Positions 43,710 through 53,424 are shown, counted from the first letter of the stretch. The stretch: 64,000 nt of DNA from 66-474 sp044464225 (GCA_044464225.1 JBIQLN010000007.1:62001-126000); one strand, 5' to 3'. The notes: generated by a model from the sequence alone, not told the origin. Translations and numbers: made by a program.

Positions 43710-44944
43710 CTTCTCCCATCAATCCCAACCCCGTCTCTGAAGACGACATCGCGGCACAACTGCAGGCGAAGCGTTTGCGCAAGCGGCGCTTGCTGCTGCG
43801 CGGATTGATCGCGCTGGTGGTCGTCGTCGGCATCGGCTGGGCGCTGTACCACTTCCTGGTCGGTCGCTGGTACGAAGGCACCGACGATGCGTACGTCGAT
43901 GGCAACGTGGTGCAGATCACGCCGCAGGTGCCGGGCACGGTGATCAGCATCGGCGCCGATGACAATGACTACGTGCGCCAGGGCCAGGCGCTGGTGAAGC
44001 TGGACCCGTCCGACGCCGACGTGGCGCTGGCCAAGGCCGAAGCGGCGCTGGCGCAGGCAGTACGCAAGGTGCGGGGCCTGTACAGCACCGTGCACACCTC
44101 GAAGGCCGACGTCGCCGCGCGCGAATCGGCGGTGCAGCAGGCCCAGGCCGATTACAAGCGTCGCAAGGGACTGGCCGAATCGGGTGCGATCTCGGCCGAG
44201 GAACTGGCGCACGCACGCGATGCACTGACCACCGCGCAGAGCGCGCTCGCCGCTGCGCAGGCGCAACTCGCGACCACCAACGCGCTGGTCTCCGACACCG
44301 AAATCGCCACGCACCCGGACGTGAAGGCCGCCGCCGCCGCGGTGCGCGCCGCATGGTTGAACGACCAGCGCACCACGCTGGTGGCACCGGTTTCCGGGTA
44401 TGTCGCCAAGCGCACCGTGCAGGTCGGGCAGCGCGTGCAGCCCGGCACGCCGTTGATGGCCGTGGTGCCGCTGCACCAGGTGTGGGTGGACGCGAACTTC
44501 AAGGAAACCCAATTGCAGGGCATGCGCATCGGCCAGCCGGTGACGCTCACGTCCGACGTCTATGGCGGCGGCGTCACCTACCACGGGCGCGTGGCCGGGC
44601 TCGGCATCGGCACGGGCAGCGCGTTCTCGTTGCTGCCGGCGCAGAACGCCTCGGGCAACTGGATCAAGATCGTGCAGCGCCTGCCGGTACGCATCGAACT
44701 GGATCCGAAGGAACTCGACAAGCATCCGCTGCGGATCGGCTTGTCGATGAGCGTCGACGTCAACCTGCACGACCAGTCCGGTGCGATGTTGGCGCAGCAT
44801 GCGCCGGAGCATCCGGTGTTCAGCACCGACGTCTATGCGCAGGATCGCGCCGAAGCGAACGCGTTGATCGCGAAGATCATCCATGCGAACAGCGGTCCGG
44901 TCACGGGCAGCGCCGAAGCCAGGGGTGCAATCGCGAAACACTGA
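43706..44944 (+). CDS. EmrA-like HlyD-family membrane fusion protein
   Basis: 412-residue periplasmic adaptor. Cytoplasmic N-terminus, one helix (LLLRGLIALVVVVGIGWALYHFLV, residues ~29-52), barrel-sandwich half-motif DDAYVDGNVVQITPQVPGTVISI, a coiled-coil hairpin (AKAEAALAQAVRKV to TTAQSALAAAQAQLATT), second half LVAPVSGYVAKRTVQVGQRVQPG and beta-barrel VWVDANFKETQLQGMRIGQPV. These features fit EmrA, which joins an MFS pump to the outer-membrane factor. Lies between the outer-membrane factor (overlapping) and the first pump gene, 100 bases downstream. Confidence 0.94.
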   Translation: MTSPINPNPVSEDDIAAQLQAKRLRKRRLLLRGLIALVVVVGIGWALYHFLVGRWYEGTDDAYVDGNVVQITPQVPGTVISIGADDNDYVRQGQALVKLDPSDADVALAKAEAALAQAVRKVRGLYSTVHTSKADVAARESAVQQAQADYKRRKGLAESGAISAEELAHARDALTTAQSALAAAQAQLATTNALVSDTEIATHPDVKAAAAAVRAAWLNDQRTTLVAPVSGYVAKRTVQVGQRVQPGTPLMAVVPLHQVWVDANFKETQLQGMRIGQPVTLTSDVYGGGVTYHGRVAGLGIGTGSAFSLLPAQNASGNWIKIVQRLPVRIELDPKELDKHPLRIGLSMSVDVNLHDQSGAMLAQHAPEHPVFSTDVYAQDRAEANALIAKIIHANSGPVTGSAEARGAIAKH

Positions 44945-44999
44945 TGCGATCGCTCCTGTCCGTGGTCGATGTTCCGATCAGAACGCCCATCACTGGACT

Positions 45000-45009
45000 G
45001 ACTTTTCAC
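45000..45009 (+). repeat. GACTTTTCAC intergenic motif before emrB-like gene 1
   Basis: TGACTTTTCACGACAGCCGC lies 35 bases before the first pump gene. It matches three minus-strand intergenic copies at 58201, 58765 and 60508, each also pointing toward a downstream gene start. Confidence 0.5.
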
Positions 45010-45044
45010 GACAGCCGCTCCCGCTGACACGCAACCAGGAATCC

Positions 45045-46601
45045 ATGGCCTCCACCGCAGCCACCGCGGAAGCCGGCAGTTTCGGCGAATTCCGTCCCGC
45101 CAGCCTGCCGCTGGCGACGATCGGATTGTCGCTCGGCACCTTCATGCAGGTGCTGGACCTCACCATCGCCAACGTCTCGCTGCCGACCATCGCCGGCAAC
45201 CTCGGCGCGAGCCAGGACCAGTCGGTCTGGGTCATCACGTCGTTCACCGTGGCCAACGCGATCGCGTTGCCGTTGACCGGATTCCTTTCGCGGCGCTTCG
45301 GCGAGGTGAGGACGTTCGTGTGGGCGACCGCGCTGTTCTCGATCGCTTCGTTGTGTTGCGGCCTCTCGAACAGCCTCGCGATGCTGGTGATGTTCCGCGC
45401 GATCCAGGGCGCGGTGGCCGGGCCGATGTACCCGCTGACGCAAAGCCTCCTGGTTTCCATCTACCCGCACGAGAAGCGCGGCATGGCATTGGCGATCCTC
45501 GCGATGGTGACGGTGGTCGCGCCCATTGCGGGTCCCGTACTGGGCGGCTGGATCACCGACAACTATTCGTGGGAATGGATTTTCTTCATCAACGTGCCGA
45601 TCGGGCTCGCGGTCAGCGCGATCATTGCCGCCCAGCTGGGTGGGCGCCGCGACCCGATCGAACGGCCGCGCATGGATTATGTCGGCCTGGTCACGCTGAT
45701 CCTGGGCGTGGGGGCGTTGCAGGTGCTGCTCGACAAGGGCAACGAACTCGACTGGTTCCACTCGACTTTCATCGTCGTGCTCGCCGTCGTTGCCGTGATC
45801 GGGCTCGGCATCTTCCTGATCTGGGAGTTGACCGACAAAGACCCGATCGTGAACCTCAGACTGTTCCGGCACCGCAATTTCGCCGTCGGAACGCTGGCGA
45901 TGCTGCTGGCCTATGCGGTGTTTTTCGCGATCGGGCTGCTGGTGCCGTTGTGGCTGCAGGAAACGCTGGGTTACACGCCGATATGGTCCGGCCTGGCGAC
46001 GGCGCCGATCGGCATCGCGCCCGTGCTGCTGACCTTCTTCGTGGGCAAGTACGGCACGAGGTTCGACCTGCGCTGGCTCGCCTCGTTTGCGTTCGTGATC
46101 ATGGGCGCGACGTGTTTCATCCGTGCCGGATTCAACACCCAGGTCGATTTCTACCACGTCGCGATGGCGCAGTTCCTGCAGGGCATCGGCGTGGCGTTCT
46201 TCTTCATGCCGATCCTGACGATTGCCCTGTCGGATCTGTCGGGGAGGGAAGTGGCCGCGGGCTCGGGCCTGATGACCTTCGTGCGTTCGGTGGGCGGCAG
46301 TTTTTCGGCCTCGATCACCACCTATTTCTGGGCGCGCGGCGGGGTCACCAATCATGCGAGCCTGGCCGAGCACATCAACGTCTACGATCCGCAGGTGCAA
46401 CAGGTCGCGACGGGCGGCGCCCTGCACCGCTTCCTCTCCATGATCAACGGTGAAATCACCCGCCAGGCCGTGCAGATTTCCTTCGACAACCTGTTCTACA
46501 TCTTCGGCTGGATCATCATTGCCCTGATCGCGGTGGTCTGGTTGGCGAAGCCGCCCTTCATCAGGAAAGCCGGTCCGGTCGCAACCGGGGGCGGCCATTG
46601 A
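45045..46601 (+). CDS. EmrB-like MFS drug/proton antiporter, copy 1
   Basis: 518-residue DHA2-family exporter with about 14 predicted helices. Motif A is GFLSRRFGEVRTFVW after helix 2; motif D1-like LDLTIANVSLPTIAG lies in helix 1; the motif C region PIAGPVLGGWITDNYSWEWIFFINVPIG is the DHA2 signature. It should pump hydrophobic drugs or uncouplers through the EmrA-like adaptor and outer-membrane factor. ATG 45045 has CCAGGAATCC upstream. Followed 164 bases on by a close paralogue. Confidence 0.93.
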   Translation: MASTAATAEAGSFGEFRPASLPLATIGLSLGTFMQVLDLTIANVSLPTIAGNLGASQDQSVWVITSFTVANAIALPLTGFLSRRFGEVRTFVWATALFSIASLCCGLSNSLAMLVMFRAIQGAVAGPMYPLTQSLLVSIYPHEKRGMALAILAMVTVVAPIAGPVLGGWITDNYSWEWIFFINVPIGLAVSAIIAAQLGGRRDPIERPRMDYVGLVTLILGVGALQVLLDKGNELDWFHSTFIVVLAVVAVIGLGIFLIWELTDKDPIVNLRLFRHRNFAVGTLAMLLAYAVFFAIGLLVPLWLQETLGYTPIWSGLATAPIGIAPVLLTFFVGKYGTRFDLRWLASFAFVIMGATCFIRAGFNTQVDFYHVAMAQFLQGIGVAFFFMPILTIALSDLSGREVAAGSGLMTFVRSVGGSFSASITTYFWARGGVTNHASLAEHINVYDPQVQQVATGGALHRFLSMINGEITRQAVQISFDNLFYIFGWIIIALIAVVWLAKPPFIRKAGPVATGGGH

Positions 46602-46765
46602 TCGGCGATCGTTCCTGACCTCGAATCGATTGGCGCGCATGAACGCGGATGAAGCAACCGTGTTTCGCCCGATCCGGTTTTGATCCGCGTCCGAAAACAT
46701 CCGCTTCGTTCCATCCGCTCAGATCCGCGCCGACGCTTCTGCTTCGAGACACCAGAAAGGAATCC

Positions 46766-48319
46766 GTGGCTTCCAACGCCGCTACCGCCAGTCGACCCGT
46801 CGGCGAATTTCGCCCGTCCAGTCTCGCGCTCGCGACCATCGGTCTGTCGCTGGGCACCTTCATGCAGGTGCTGGACATGACGATCGCGAACGTCTCGCTG
46901 CCGACGATTGCCGGCAACCTCGGCGCGAGCCAGGACCAGTCGACGTGGGTGATCACGTCATTCACCGTGTGCCAGGCGATCACGCTACCGATGACGGGTT
47001 TCCTGTCGCGCCGCTTCGGCGAGGTGAAGGTGTTCGTGTGGGCGGTGCTGCTGTTCTCGGTGTTCTCGCTCGCCTGCGGTTTCGCGACCAGCCTGTCGAT
47101 GCTGGTGCTGTTCCGTGCGCTGCAGGGCGCCGTGTGCGGGCCGATGTACCCGATCACGCAAAGCCTGATGGTGTCGATCTATCCGCGCGAGAAGCGCGGG
47201 ATGGCGCTGGCGATCATCTCGATGATCACGGTGGTCGCGCCGATCGTCGGGCCGGTGGCCGGCGGCTGGATCACCGATTCGTATTCGTGGCGATGGATCT
47301 TCTTCATCAACGTGCCGCTCGGATTGTTCGCCGCCGGCGTGGTTGCCGCGCAAATGGCGGGGCGCATCGAGCAATTGCGCAAGGTGCGGATCGACTGGGT
47401 GGGCGTGGCGACATTGATCCTCGGCGTCGGCGCGTTGCAGATCCTGCTCGACAAGGGCAACGAGCTCGACTGGTTCCATTCCCGCACCATCGTGGCGCTG
47501 GCGATCGTCGCGGTCATTTCGCTGACGGTGTGGGTGATCTGGGAATTGACCGACGACGAACCGCTGGTGGACCTGCGCCTGTTCCGGCACCGCAATTTCG
47601 CCGCCGGCACGTTGGCGCTGATCCTCGGGTTCGCGCTGTTCTTTTCGATCGCCTTGATGCTGCCCTTGTGGCTGCAGAACACGCTCGGCTACACGGCGTT
47701 GTGGTCGGGCCTGGCGGCGGCGCCGATCGGCGTGATACCGGTGCTGACGACGTTCTGGGTCGGCAAGTACGCGCACACGGTGGATCTGCGCTGGCTGGCC
47801 GCGTTTGCGTTCGCGGTCATGGGCTTCGTGTGCTTCCGATTCGGCAGTTTCACCACAGACGTCAGTTTCGCGGCGGTGGCGATCACCGAGTTGATCATGG
47901 GCGCCGGCGTCGCATTTTTCTTCATGCCGGTCCTCACCATCCTGTTGTCGGATCTCGAGGGCCAGGAAGTGGCGGAGGGCTCCGGTTCGGCGACGTTCCT
48001 GCGCACGGTCGGGGCGAGTTTCGCGGTGTCGATCGTCACCTACCTGTGGACGCGGGGTGGGGTGGCCAGCCATGCAAACCTGGTCGAGCACATCAACCCG
48101 TTCAGTCCGGAAGTGCGCGGGCACATCGAGGCGATGGGCGGCCAACTGCAGGAGTACGCGGCGGGCATCAACCGCGTGATCACCCAGCAGGCCACCCAGA
48201 TTTCCTTCAACCACATCATGGATGGACTCGGCTTCGGGTTTATGATCCTGATTGCCCTGGTATGGCTGGCCAAGCCGCCGTTCATCGCCAGATCGCGCGG
48301 ACCGGGCGCCGGACACTGA
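46766..48319 (+). CDS. EmrB-like MFS drug/proton antiporter, copy 2
   Basis: 517-residue paralogue of the preceding pump with long identical blocks (TIANVSLPTIAGNLGASQDQ, GVGALQ-LLDKGNELDWFHS, WIFFINVP) and the same DHA2 motifs. The start is GTG at 46766 with AAAGGA just upstream, at the same point as copy 1 by alignment (MASNAAT against MASTAAT). The longest divergent parts are loops and the C-terminal half of the membrane domain, which fits a change in substrate range. The pair is a tandem duplication sharing one adaptor. Confidence 0.93.
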   Translation: MASNAATASRPVGEFRPSSLALATIGLSLGTFMQVLDMTIANVSLPTIAGNLGASQDQSTWVITSFTVCQAITLPMTGFLSRRFGEVKVFVWAVLLFSVFSLACGFATSLSMLVLFRALQGAVCGPMYPITQSLMVSIYPREKRGMALAIISMITVVAPIVGPVAGGWITDSYSWRWIFFINVPLGLFAAGVVAAQMAGRIEQLRKVRIDWVGVATLILGVGALQILLDKGNELDWFHSRTIVALAIVAVISLTVWVIWELTDDEPLVDLRLFRHRNFAAGTLALILGFALFFSIALMLPLWLQNTLGYTALWSGLAAAPIGVIPVLTTFWVGKYAHTVDLRWLAAFAFAVMGFVCFRFGSFTTDVSFAAVAITELIMGAGVAFFFMPVLTILLSDLEGQEVAEGSGSATFLRTVGASFAVSIVTYLWTRGGVASHANLVEHINPFSPEVRGHIEAMGGQLQEYAAGINRVITQQATQISFNHIMDGLGFGFMILIALVWLAKPPFIARSRGPGAGH

Positions 48320-48367
48320 CCCACGACCGGCGGTCCCGGGTTTTCTCCACCTGTGGAGGGAGCTGCA

Positions 48368-49635
48368 ATGAGCACAGCGTCAACCCCTGCGAGGCCTCCG
48401 ATCCTGCGGAACCTGGATACGCTGCTGCCGAACCTCGAAACGTTCTACAAGGACGTGCACGCGCATCCCGAATTGTCCATGCAGGAAGCGCGCACGGCCG
48501 GCCTGGCGGCGGAGCGGTTGCGTGCCGCCGGTTTCGAAGTGACCACGGGCGTCGGCAACACCGGCGTGGTCGGCTTGCTGCGCAACGGCGAGGGCCCGAC
48601 CGTGATGCTGCGCGCCGACATGGACGCGCTGCCGGTCGAGGAGGCGACCGGGGTGCCGTACGCTAGCAAGGTCAAGGCGACCGATCCGGAAGGCAAGATG
48701 GTGCCCGTGATGCACGCATGTGGCCACGACATGCACGTCAGCTGGCTCGTCGGTGCCACCACGTTGATGGCGCAGGCGCGCGATGACTGGCACGGCACGT
48801 TGGTGGCGGTGTTCCAGCCCGCCGAGGAAACCGCGGCGGGCGCGAAAGCGATGATCGACGATGGCCTGTTCGAACGTTTCCCGAAACCGGCCGTGGTGCT
48901 GGGCCAGCACGTGATGGTCGGCCCCGCCGGCGTGCTGGGTGGGCGCACCGGCGCGATCACCTCGGCCGCCGACAGCCTGCAGATCCGCCTGTTCGGGCGC
49001 GGCGCGCACGGATCGATGCCGCAGGCCAGCATCGATCCGGTGGTGATGGCCGCGGCGGTGGTGCTGCGGCTGCAGACGATCGTGTCGCGCGAGGTGGCCG
49101 CTGCGGAATCCGCCGTAGTCACCATCGGCGCGCTGCAGGCCGGCACCAAGGAAAACGTGATCCCGGACGAAGCGATCATCAAGCTCAACGTGCGTACCTT
49201 CGACGAAGGCGTGCGCAAGCGCGTGCTGGCCGCCATCGAACGCATCGTCAACGCCGAAGCCGAGGCCTCGGGGGCGCCGAGGCTGCCGGAGATCACGCCG
49301 CTGGACCGCTATCCGCTCGCCGTCAACGACGCGGCTGCGAGCCGGCGCGTCGCGGAAGCATTTCGCCAACATTTTTCGTCCGAACGCGTCCACGAGACCG
49401 GCCCGGCATCGGCCAGCGAGGATTTCGGTTCGTTCGGCGCCGAATGGGGGTGCCCTCGGTGTTCTGGTTCGTGGGCGGCACCGATCCGGATGCCTACGCC
49501 AGGGCCAAGGCGGAAAACCGCATCAACGAGATCCCCACCAACCACAATCCGCGGTTTCTCCCGGTGATCCACCCGACGCTGGAAACGGGCGTCGAGGCGC
49601 TGGTAGTGGCTTCGCGGGCCTGGTTGGGCGCATGA
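48368..49635 (+). pseudogene. M20-family amidohydrolase with a 3' frameshift
   Basis: The frame from ATG 48368 (GGAGGGAG upstream) encodes an M20D aminoacylase/amidohydrolase: FYKDVHAHPELSMQEARTA, MLRADMDALPVEEATGVPYAS, HACGHDMHVSWLVGA, FQPAEETAAGAKAMIDDG, GRGAHGSMP and SASEDFGSFGAEWG. After that it leaves family sequence; the +1 neighbour frame continues it (VPSVFWFVGGTDPDAYARA, PTNHNPRFLPVIHPTLETGVEALVVASRAWLGA) to TGA 49633. The break is in five Gs at 49446-49450; a sixth G restores one protein of 422 residues. As written, the last 60-odd residues, including a catalytic His (TNHNPRF), are lost. A sequencing error is possible. Confidence 0.88.
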
Positions 49636-49705
49636 TGCCGTTGCGCACCATGCCATTCGGTGCGTCGGCTCTTCGCCGGGCGTCGCCCGCAGGGAACGAC
49701 GGTCC

Positions 49706-50332
49706 ATGATGCATATCCTGCTGACGGTGCTGGATCTCGGCGGCACGTTCGTGTTCGCGATCAGCGGCGCAGCGGCGGCCGTGAAGCACCGGCTGGACAT
49801 CTTCGGCGTGATGGTGCTGGCTTTCGCGGCCGGCAATGCCGGCGGCATCACGCGCGACCTGCTGATCGGCGCGGCTCCGCCGGCAGCCATCGCCCACCTG
49901 AGTTACCTCGGCGTGTCCCTCCTTGCCGGACTGATCGTGTTCTTCTGGGACCCGGTGGTGGCGCGGCTCAACAGCACGGTGCTGTGGTTCGACGCGGTGG
50001 GCCTGGCGTTCTTCGCGGTGGCGGGCGCAGAGAAGGCGCTGGTGCATGGGTTGAATCCCGTGATGGCGGCCATGCTCGGCATGCTCACCGGCATCGGCGG
50101 CGGCATGCTGCGGGATGTGCTGGTAATGCAGATTCCCACGGTGTTGCGTTCGGACCTGTATGCGCTGGCAGCGCTGGTCGGCGCCGCAATCGTGGTGGGC
50201 GGCCACGTGTTGAACATCCACGCGGTGGCGACCACGGCAGTCGGCGGCGTGGCGTGTTTCGCGTTGCGCTACATGGCGATCCGCCACGGCTGGCATCTCC
50301 CTTCGGCGCGGTCACCGGGAGAGCAAAATTGA
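49706..50332 (+). CDS. TRIC-type / UPF0126 membrane channel protein
   Basis: 208-residue membrane protein with seven predicted helices in two three-helix repeats. GGTFVFAISGAAAAVKHRLDIFGVMVLAFAAGNAGGITRDLLIG and DAVGLAFFAVAGAEKAL...LGMLTGIGGGMLRDVL repeat the same fold with GG(I/M)xRD(L/V)L kinks, which mark the trimeric intracellular cation channel family (YicG-like). Homologues conduct monovalent cations; the role here is not known. The start may be ATG 49706 or 49709. It follows the amidohydrolase by 70 bases. Confidence 0.88.
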   Translation: MMHILLTVLDLGGTFVFAISGAAAAVKHRLDIFGVMVLAFAAGNAGGITRDLLIGAAPPAAIAHLSYLGVSLLAGLIVFFWDPVVARLNSTVLWFDAVGLAFFAVAGAEKALVHGLNPVMAAMLGMLTGIGGGMLRDVLVMQIPTVLRSDLYALAALVGAAIVVGGHVLNIHAVATTAVGGVACFALRYMAIRHGWHLPSARSPGEQN

Positions 50333-50414
50333 TTGCGTCCGACGGCAACGGGCCACAAGGGCCGTGGCGCCGGAACCGTTCGCGGGCGATGCCGCAGGCA
50401 AGGGAGTTGATCAC

Positions 50415-51194
50415 ATGACCAGGCGAATGCCGGTGCTGTTCGTTGGACACGGCAATCCGATGAATGCGGTGAAGGACACGGAATGGTCGCGTGCATGGTC
50501 CGAATGGGGACGGCGCTTGCCGAAGCCGCGTGCGGTACTGTCGATTTCCGCACATTGGTATCTGCCCGGGACCGCCGCCACGACGATGGCGCAGCCGCGC
50601 ACGATCCATGACTTCGGCGGCTTCCCGCGCGAACTGTTCGAGGTGCAATACCCCGCGCCGGGCGATCCGGAGCTGGTGCACCGGCTGCGGGAGCTGCTTG
50701 CCCCCGTGCCCGTCCGGGCCGATCTTGCATGGGGACTGGATCATGGCACGTGGTCCGTCCTGCGCCATGTCTTTCCGGACGCCGATGTGCCCGTGGTGCA
50801 AATCAGCATCGACGAGACGCAGGCGCCCGCGTTTCACCACGATTTGGGCCAGCGGCTTGCGCCGCTGCGGGACGAGGGGATCCTGCTGCTCGCCAGCGGC
50901 AACATCGTGCACAACCTGCACACTTATGCGTGGGGCCGGCGTCCGGTGGAACCGTTCGATTGGGCCGCGCGATTCGAGATGCTGGTGCGCGATCGAATCC
51001 TGCGCGGCGACATTGCTGCGTTGGTCGATTATGCCTTGCTCGGTCGTGACGCCGAACTGTCGGTACCGACGCCGGAACACTACCTGCCTCTGCTTTACGT
51101 GCTGGGCGCGCGCGCAAAGGAGGACGCGGTGAGCTTTCCGGCCGAAGGCGTGGACGGGGGCTCGATCTCGATGCTGTCGGTGCAATGGGGCTGA
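50415..51194 (+). CDS. DODA-type extradiol aromatic ring-opening dioxygenase
   Basis: 259-residue YgiD/4,5-DOPA dioxygenase-like protein. Metal ligands and catalytic histidines are visible: H12 in VLFVGHGNPMNA, H47 in ISAHWYLPG, GLDHGTWSVLRHVFP and SGNIVHNLHTYAWG. The fold is that of class III LigB-type enzymes, which use Zn2+ or Fe2+ to open catechol rings. The natural substrate in bacteria is uncertain. ATG 50415 follows CAAGGGAGTTGATCAC. Confidence 0.92.
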   Translation: MTRRMPVLFVGHGNPMNAVKDTEWSRAWSEWGRRLPKPRAVLSISAHWYLPGTAATTMAQPRTIHDFGGFPRELFEVQYPAPGDPELVHRLRELLAPVPVRADLAWGLDHGTWSVLRHVFPDADVPVVQISIDETQAPAFHHDLGQRLAPLRDEGILLLASGNIVHNLHTYAWGRRPVEPFDWAARFEMLVRDRILRGDIAALVDYALLGRDAELSVPTPEHYLPLLYVLGARAKEDAVSFPAEGVDGGSISMLSVQWG

Positions 51195-51216
51195 GGACGG
51201 TTGCCGGTCGCGGGCG

Positions 51217-51984
51217 TCATCCGTTCGCTTTTTTGCCGCGCAGCCGATCGACCAGGGCGCGCAGTGTTGCCTGCGCTTCGGGCGCGAACCAGCCGTCGAG
51301 AAAGGCTTCGACGGGCAGCGATGCGGGATCCACGAACAATCGTGCGAGGTCGGCACGTGCCGTTGCCCGGGTGCCGAGCATTGCCTGGCGGGGCAATCGC
51401 AGCAGTGGCTCAAGCCAGCCGCGCGCCCGCGTAACGACGTGATCGACGTCGGTCAGTTCGTCGACCATTCCGCTTGCCAGCGCGTCGTCCCCGTCCAGCA
51501 TGGCGCCCGCGACCAGCAGGCGCTCGGCGCGACGGGGTCCGACCAGCCGGCGCAGCGCCGCCTGGATGCAGTCGGGCACCGTCAATCCGACCTGCACTTC
51601 ATTCAGTCCGATCTTGTATTCGCCGCGCGCCATCACGCGGTAGTCGCAGAACAGCGCAAGCACTGCGCCCCCGGCGGGGCTGTGGCCGGTCACGGCCGCG
51701 GCGACCGGAATCGGCGAGCGTGCCAGCGCCGCGCACAGCCCGAAGAAATCGTTCCAGAAGACGCGCATGGCGCTGCGGTCGAGTTGCAGCAAGGCGGGAA
51801 TGTCCAGGCCCGCCGAGAACAGGCCCGGCGAACCCGAAAGTACCAGCGCCGCCGCGCCATCTGCGGGCGCCTGCGCGATCGCGCGCCGCAACGCCGTAAC
51901 GAGGTCGGGGTTCAGCGCATTGGCCGGTGGCCGCGCGAGCTTCAGTTCGCGGATGTCGTGGTCGTGTTCGATGATGTCCAGCAT
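51217..51984 (-). CDS. Enoyl-CoA hydratase/isomerase-family protein
   Basis: 255-residue crotonase-fold protein. ARPPANALNPDLVTALRRAI at the start, FSAGLDIPALL (first oxyanion-hole peptide NH), GHSPAGGAVLALFCDYRVMARG (second). At the position of the first catalytic Glu of enoyl-CoA hydratase there is Ser-Pro-Ala, and at the second a Val (EVQVGLTVPDC has the family E/G shifted), so reaction type is uncertain; dienoyl/enoyl isomerase chemistry is as likely as hydration. It follows the DUF4139 gene on the minus strand by three bases and is probably co-transcribed. Confidence 0.85.
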   Translation of the reverse strand: MLDIIEHDHDIRELKLARPPANALNPDLVTALRRAIAQAPADGAAALVLSGSPGLFSAGLDIPALLQLDRSAMRVFWNDFFGLCAALARSPIPVAAAVTGHSPAGGAVLALFCDYRVMARGEYKIGLNEVQVGLTVPDCIQAALRRLVGPRRAERLLVAGAMLDGDDALASGMVDELTDVDHVVTRARGWLEPLLRLPRQAMLGTRATARADLARLFVDPASLPVEAFLDGWFAPEAQATLRALVDRLRGKKANG

Positions 51985-51987
51985 GGC

Positions 51988-53424
51988 TCAGAGATCCCGT
52001 GGGGTCCAGGTGTACTTCACGGTGTAGGTGAGCGTGACACTGCCGTTGGCCGGCACCGGCAGTTCGAATTCGAGCAACTGCGGGGTCTGCTTCGAGGGCT
52101 TGGCGCTCGAGGACGTCACGGTCCATTCACGCCAGCGATTGGGATGTTCGCGCACCGTGACCGTGTGCGCCGCTTCGCCGCCGTTCACCAGCGTGATCTT
52201 GTACGACTCGGTCATGGTGTGGGCGTTCGCGTCGACGTGGAATGCGGTGCGCTCGCGGCTTGCGCGCAGGTCGAAACTTTCACCGAGCTGCACCGACACG
52301 CGCTGGCCCTTCGGCGTGTCGGCGACGTTGCCTTCGCCAAGCAATGCCGGCGCGCCATCACGATCTTCGATCCACGCGCGCAAGGTGCCGGCGGGCAGGG
52401 CTTCGGGTGCAGTGAAGCCGAGTGTGCTGGTGATCGCGCGGTCCTTGTAGTCCGGGGCGCCGTAGTCGTTGGTGTTCGGCTTCGGGGGAAAGTAGGCGCC
52501 GCCGTCCTCGACGACATACTCGCGCTGGCAATCGAGCATCCGCGCCGGATAGAGCGGCGTCAACGTCACCGTGCCGTTCGGCAGGCCGACCGCGCCGGCA
52601 AGCGTGAAGCTGCGATAGTCGCCAAGCGAAGCCTGCTCGGGCATCGCCGCGGCAGCGGCCATGGGCACCGGGGCCTTCGCCATGCTGTACATGCGCGCGC
52701 GATTGCCCAGGTTGGGCTGGCCCGCGACGAGCTTGATCTTCGCGCCTTCGTAGTCGCGGCCACTGCGGTTGGCGATGCTCGCGTCCGGCTTGAATTGCAT
52801 CCGGCAGGTGCTGCCGCCTGCAAGCGTGGCGCTGTAGGCCGCGCGCCAGCCGAGGCCGGATGTGGTGTAGGTGAGTCGTGCGTCGCGGCTGCCGCCGGAC
52901 CTGGAGAGGACATCCAGCAGCAACGCGCTGCCACCCGAAACCGTTTCGGCCGGCAGCGTCACCGAGACGTAGTCGTGCACCAGGTGCACGGCGCCGTCGC
53001 GGGTGCGAACGAGCACGCCGTTTTCCGATGCGCCGAGCAGTTCACCCGGGAAACTGCCGCCGTCCGATTGCACCTCGACCTGGCTGCCGATCGCGCCGTC
53101 GAGTGCGCCGTTGGCGCTGGCGTTGGCCAGCACCACGCGCTGGCCCAGCACCTCGACCCCCGGACCCATGGCGATCGCGACGGCTTCCGGATCAAGCGTG
53201 GCCGGCAAACCGCCGATCCGGACCTGGTGATTCCCGGATTGCAGGTTCAGCGTGCGCTGTTCGTGTACCAGCGCGTGGCCCGTGTCCAGCGTGCCCTGCG
53301 CATTGCCGGAAAACAGCGCGTCATTGTCGGCGTGGTAGATCGTCAGGCTGGCGGGGTCGGCGGCGAACGCGGCCGGCGTGGCCAGCAGTGCGGCCAGCGT
53401 GGCGCAGAGCAGTCGGCGTGACAT
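51988..53424 (-). CDS. Exported DUF4139 protein
   Basis: 478-residue protein with a signal peptide (RRLLCATLAALLATPAAFA). The N-terminal half contains DUF4140-like strands (LTIYHADNDALFSG, HEQRTLNLQSGNHQVRIGGLPATL), and the C-terminal half is a DUF4139 beta-rich domain (YTTSGLGWRAAYSATL, YRSFTLAGAVGLPNGTVTLTPL, LRAWIEDRDGAPALLGEG, TESYKITLVNGGEAAHTVTVREH). The final strand ends TYTVKYTWTPRDL. Surface or periplasmic location is expected; function unknown. Confidence 0.9.
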   Translation of the reverse strand: MSRRLLCATLAALLATPAAFAADPASLTIYHADNDALFSGNAQGTLDTGHALVHEQRTLNLQSGNHQVRIGGLPATLDPEAVAIAMGPGVEVLGQRVVLANASANGALDGAIGSQVEVQSDGGSFPGELLGASENGVLVRTRDGAVHLVHDYVSVTLPAETVSGGSALLLDVLSRSGGSRDARLTYTTSGLGWRAAYSATLAGGSTCRMQFKPDASIANRSGRDYEGAKIKLVAGQPNLGNRARMYSMAKAPVPMAAAAAMPEQASLGDYRSFTLAGAVGLPNGTVTLTPLYPARMLDCQREYVVEDGGAYFPPKPNTNDYGAPDYKDRAITSTLGFTAPEALPAGTLRAWIEDRDGAPALLGEGNVADTPKGQRVSVQLGESFDLRASRERTAFHVDANAHTMTESYKITLVNGGEAAHTVTVREHPNRWREWTVTSSSAKPSKQTPQLLEFELPVPANGSVTLTYTVKYTWTPRDL

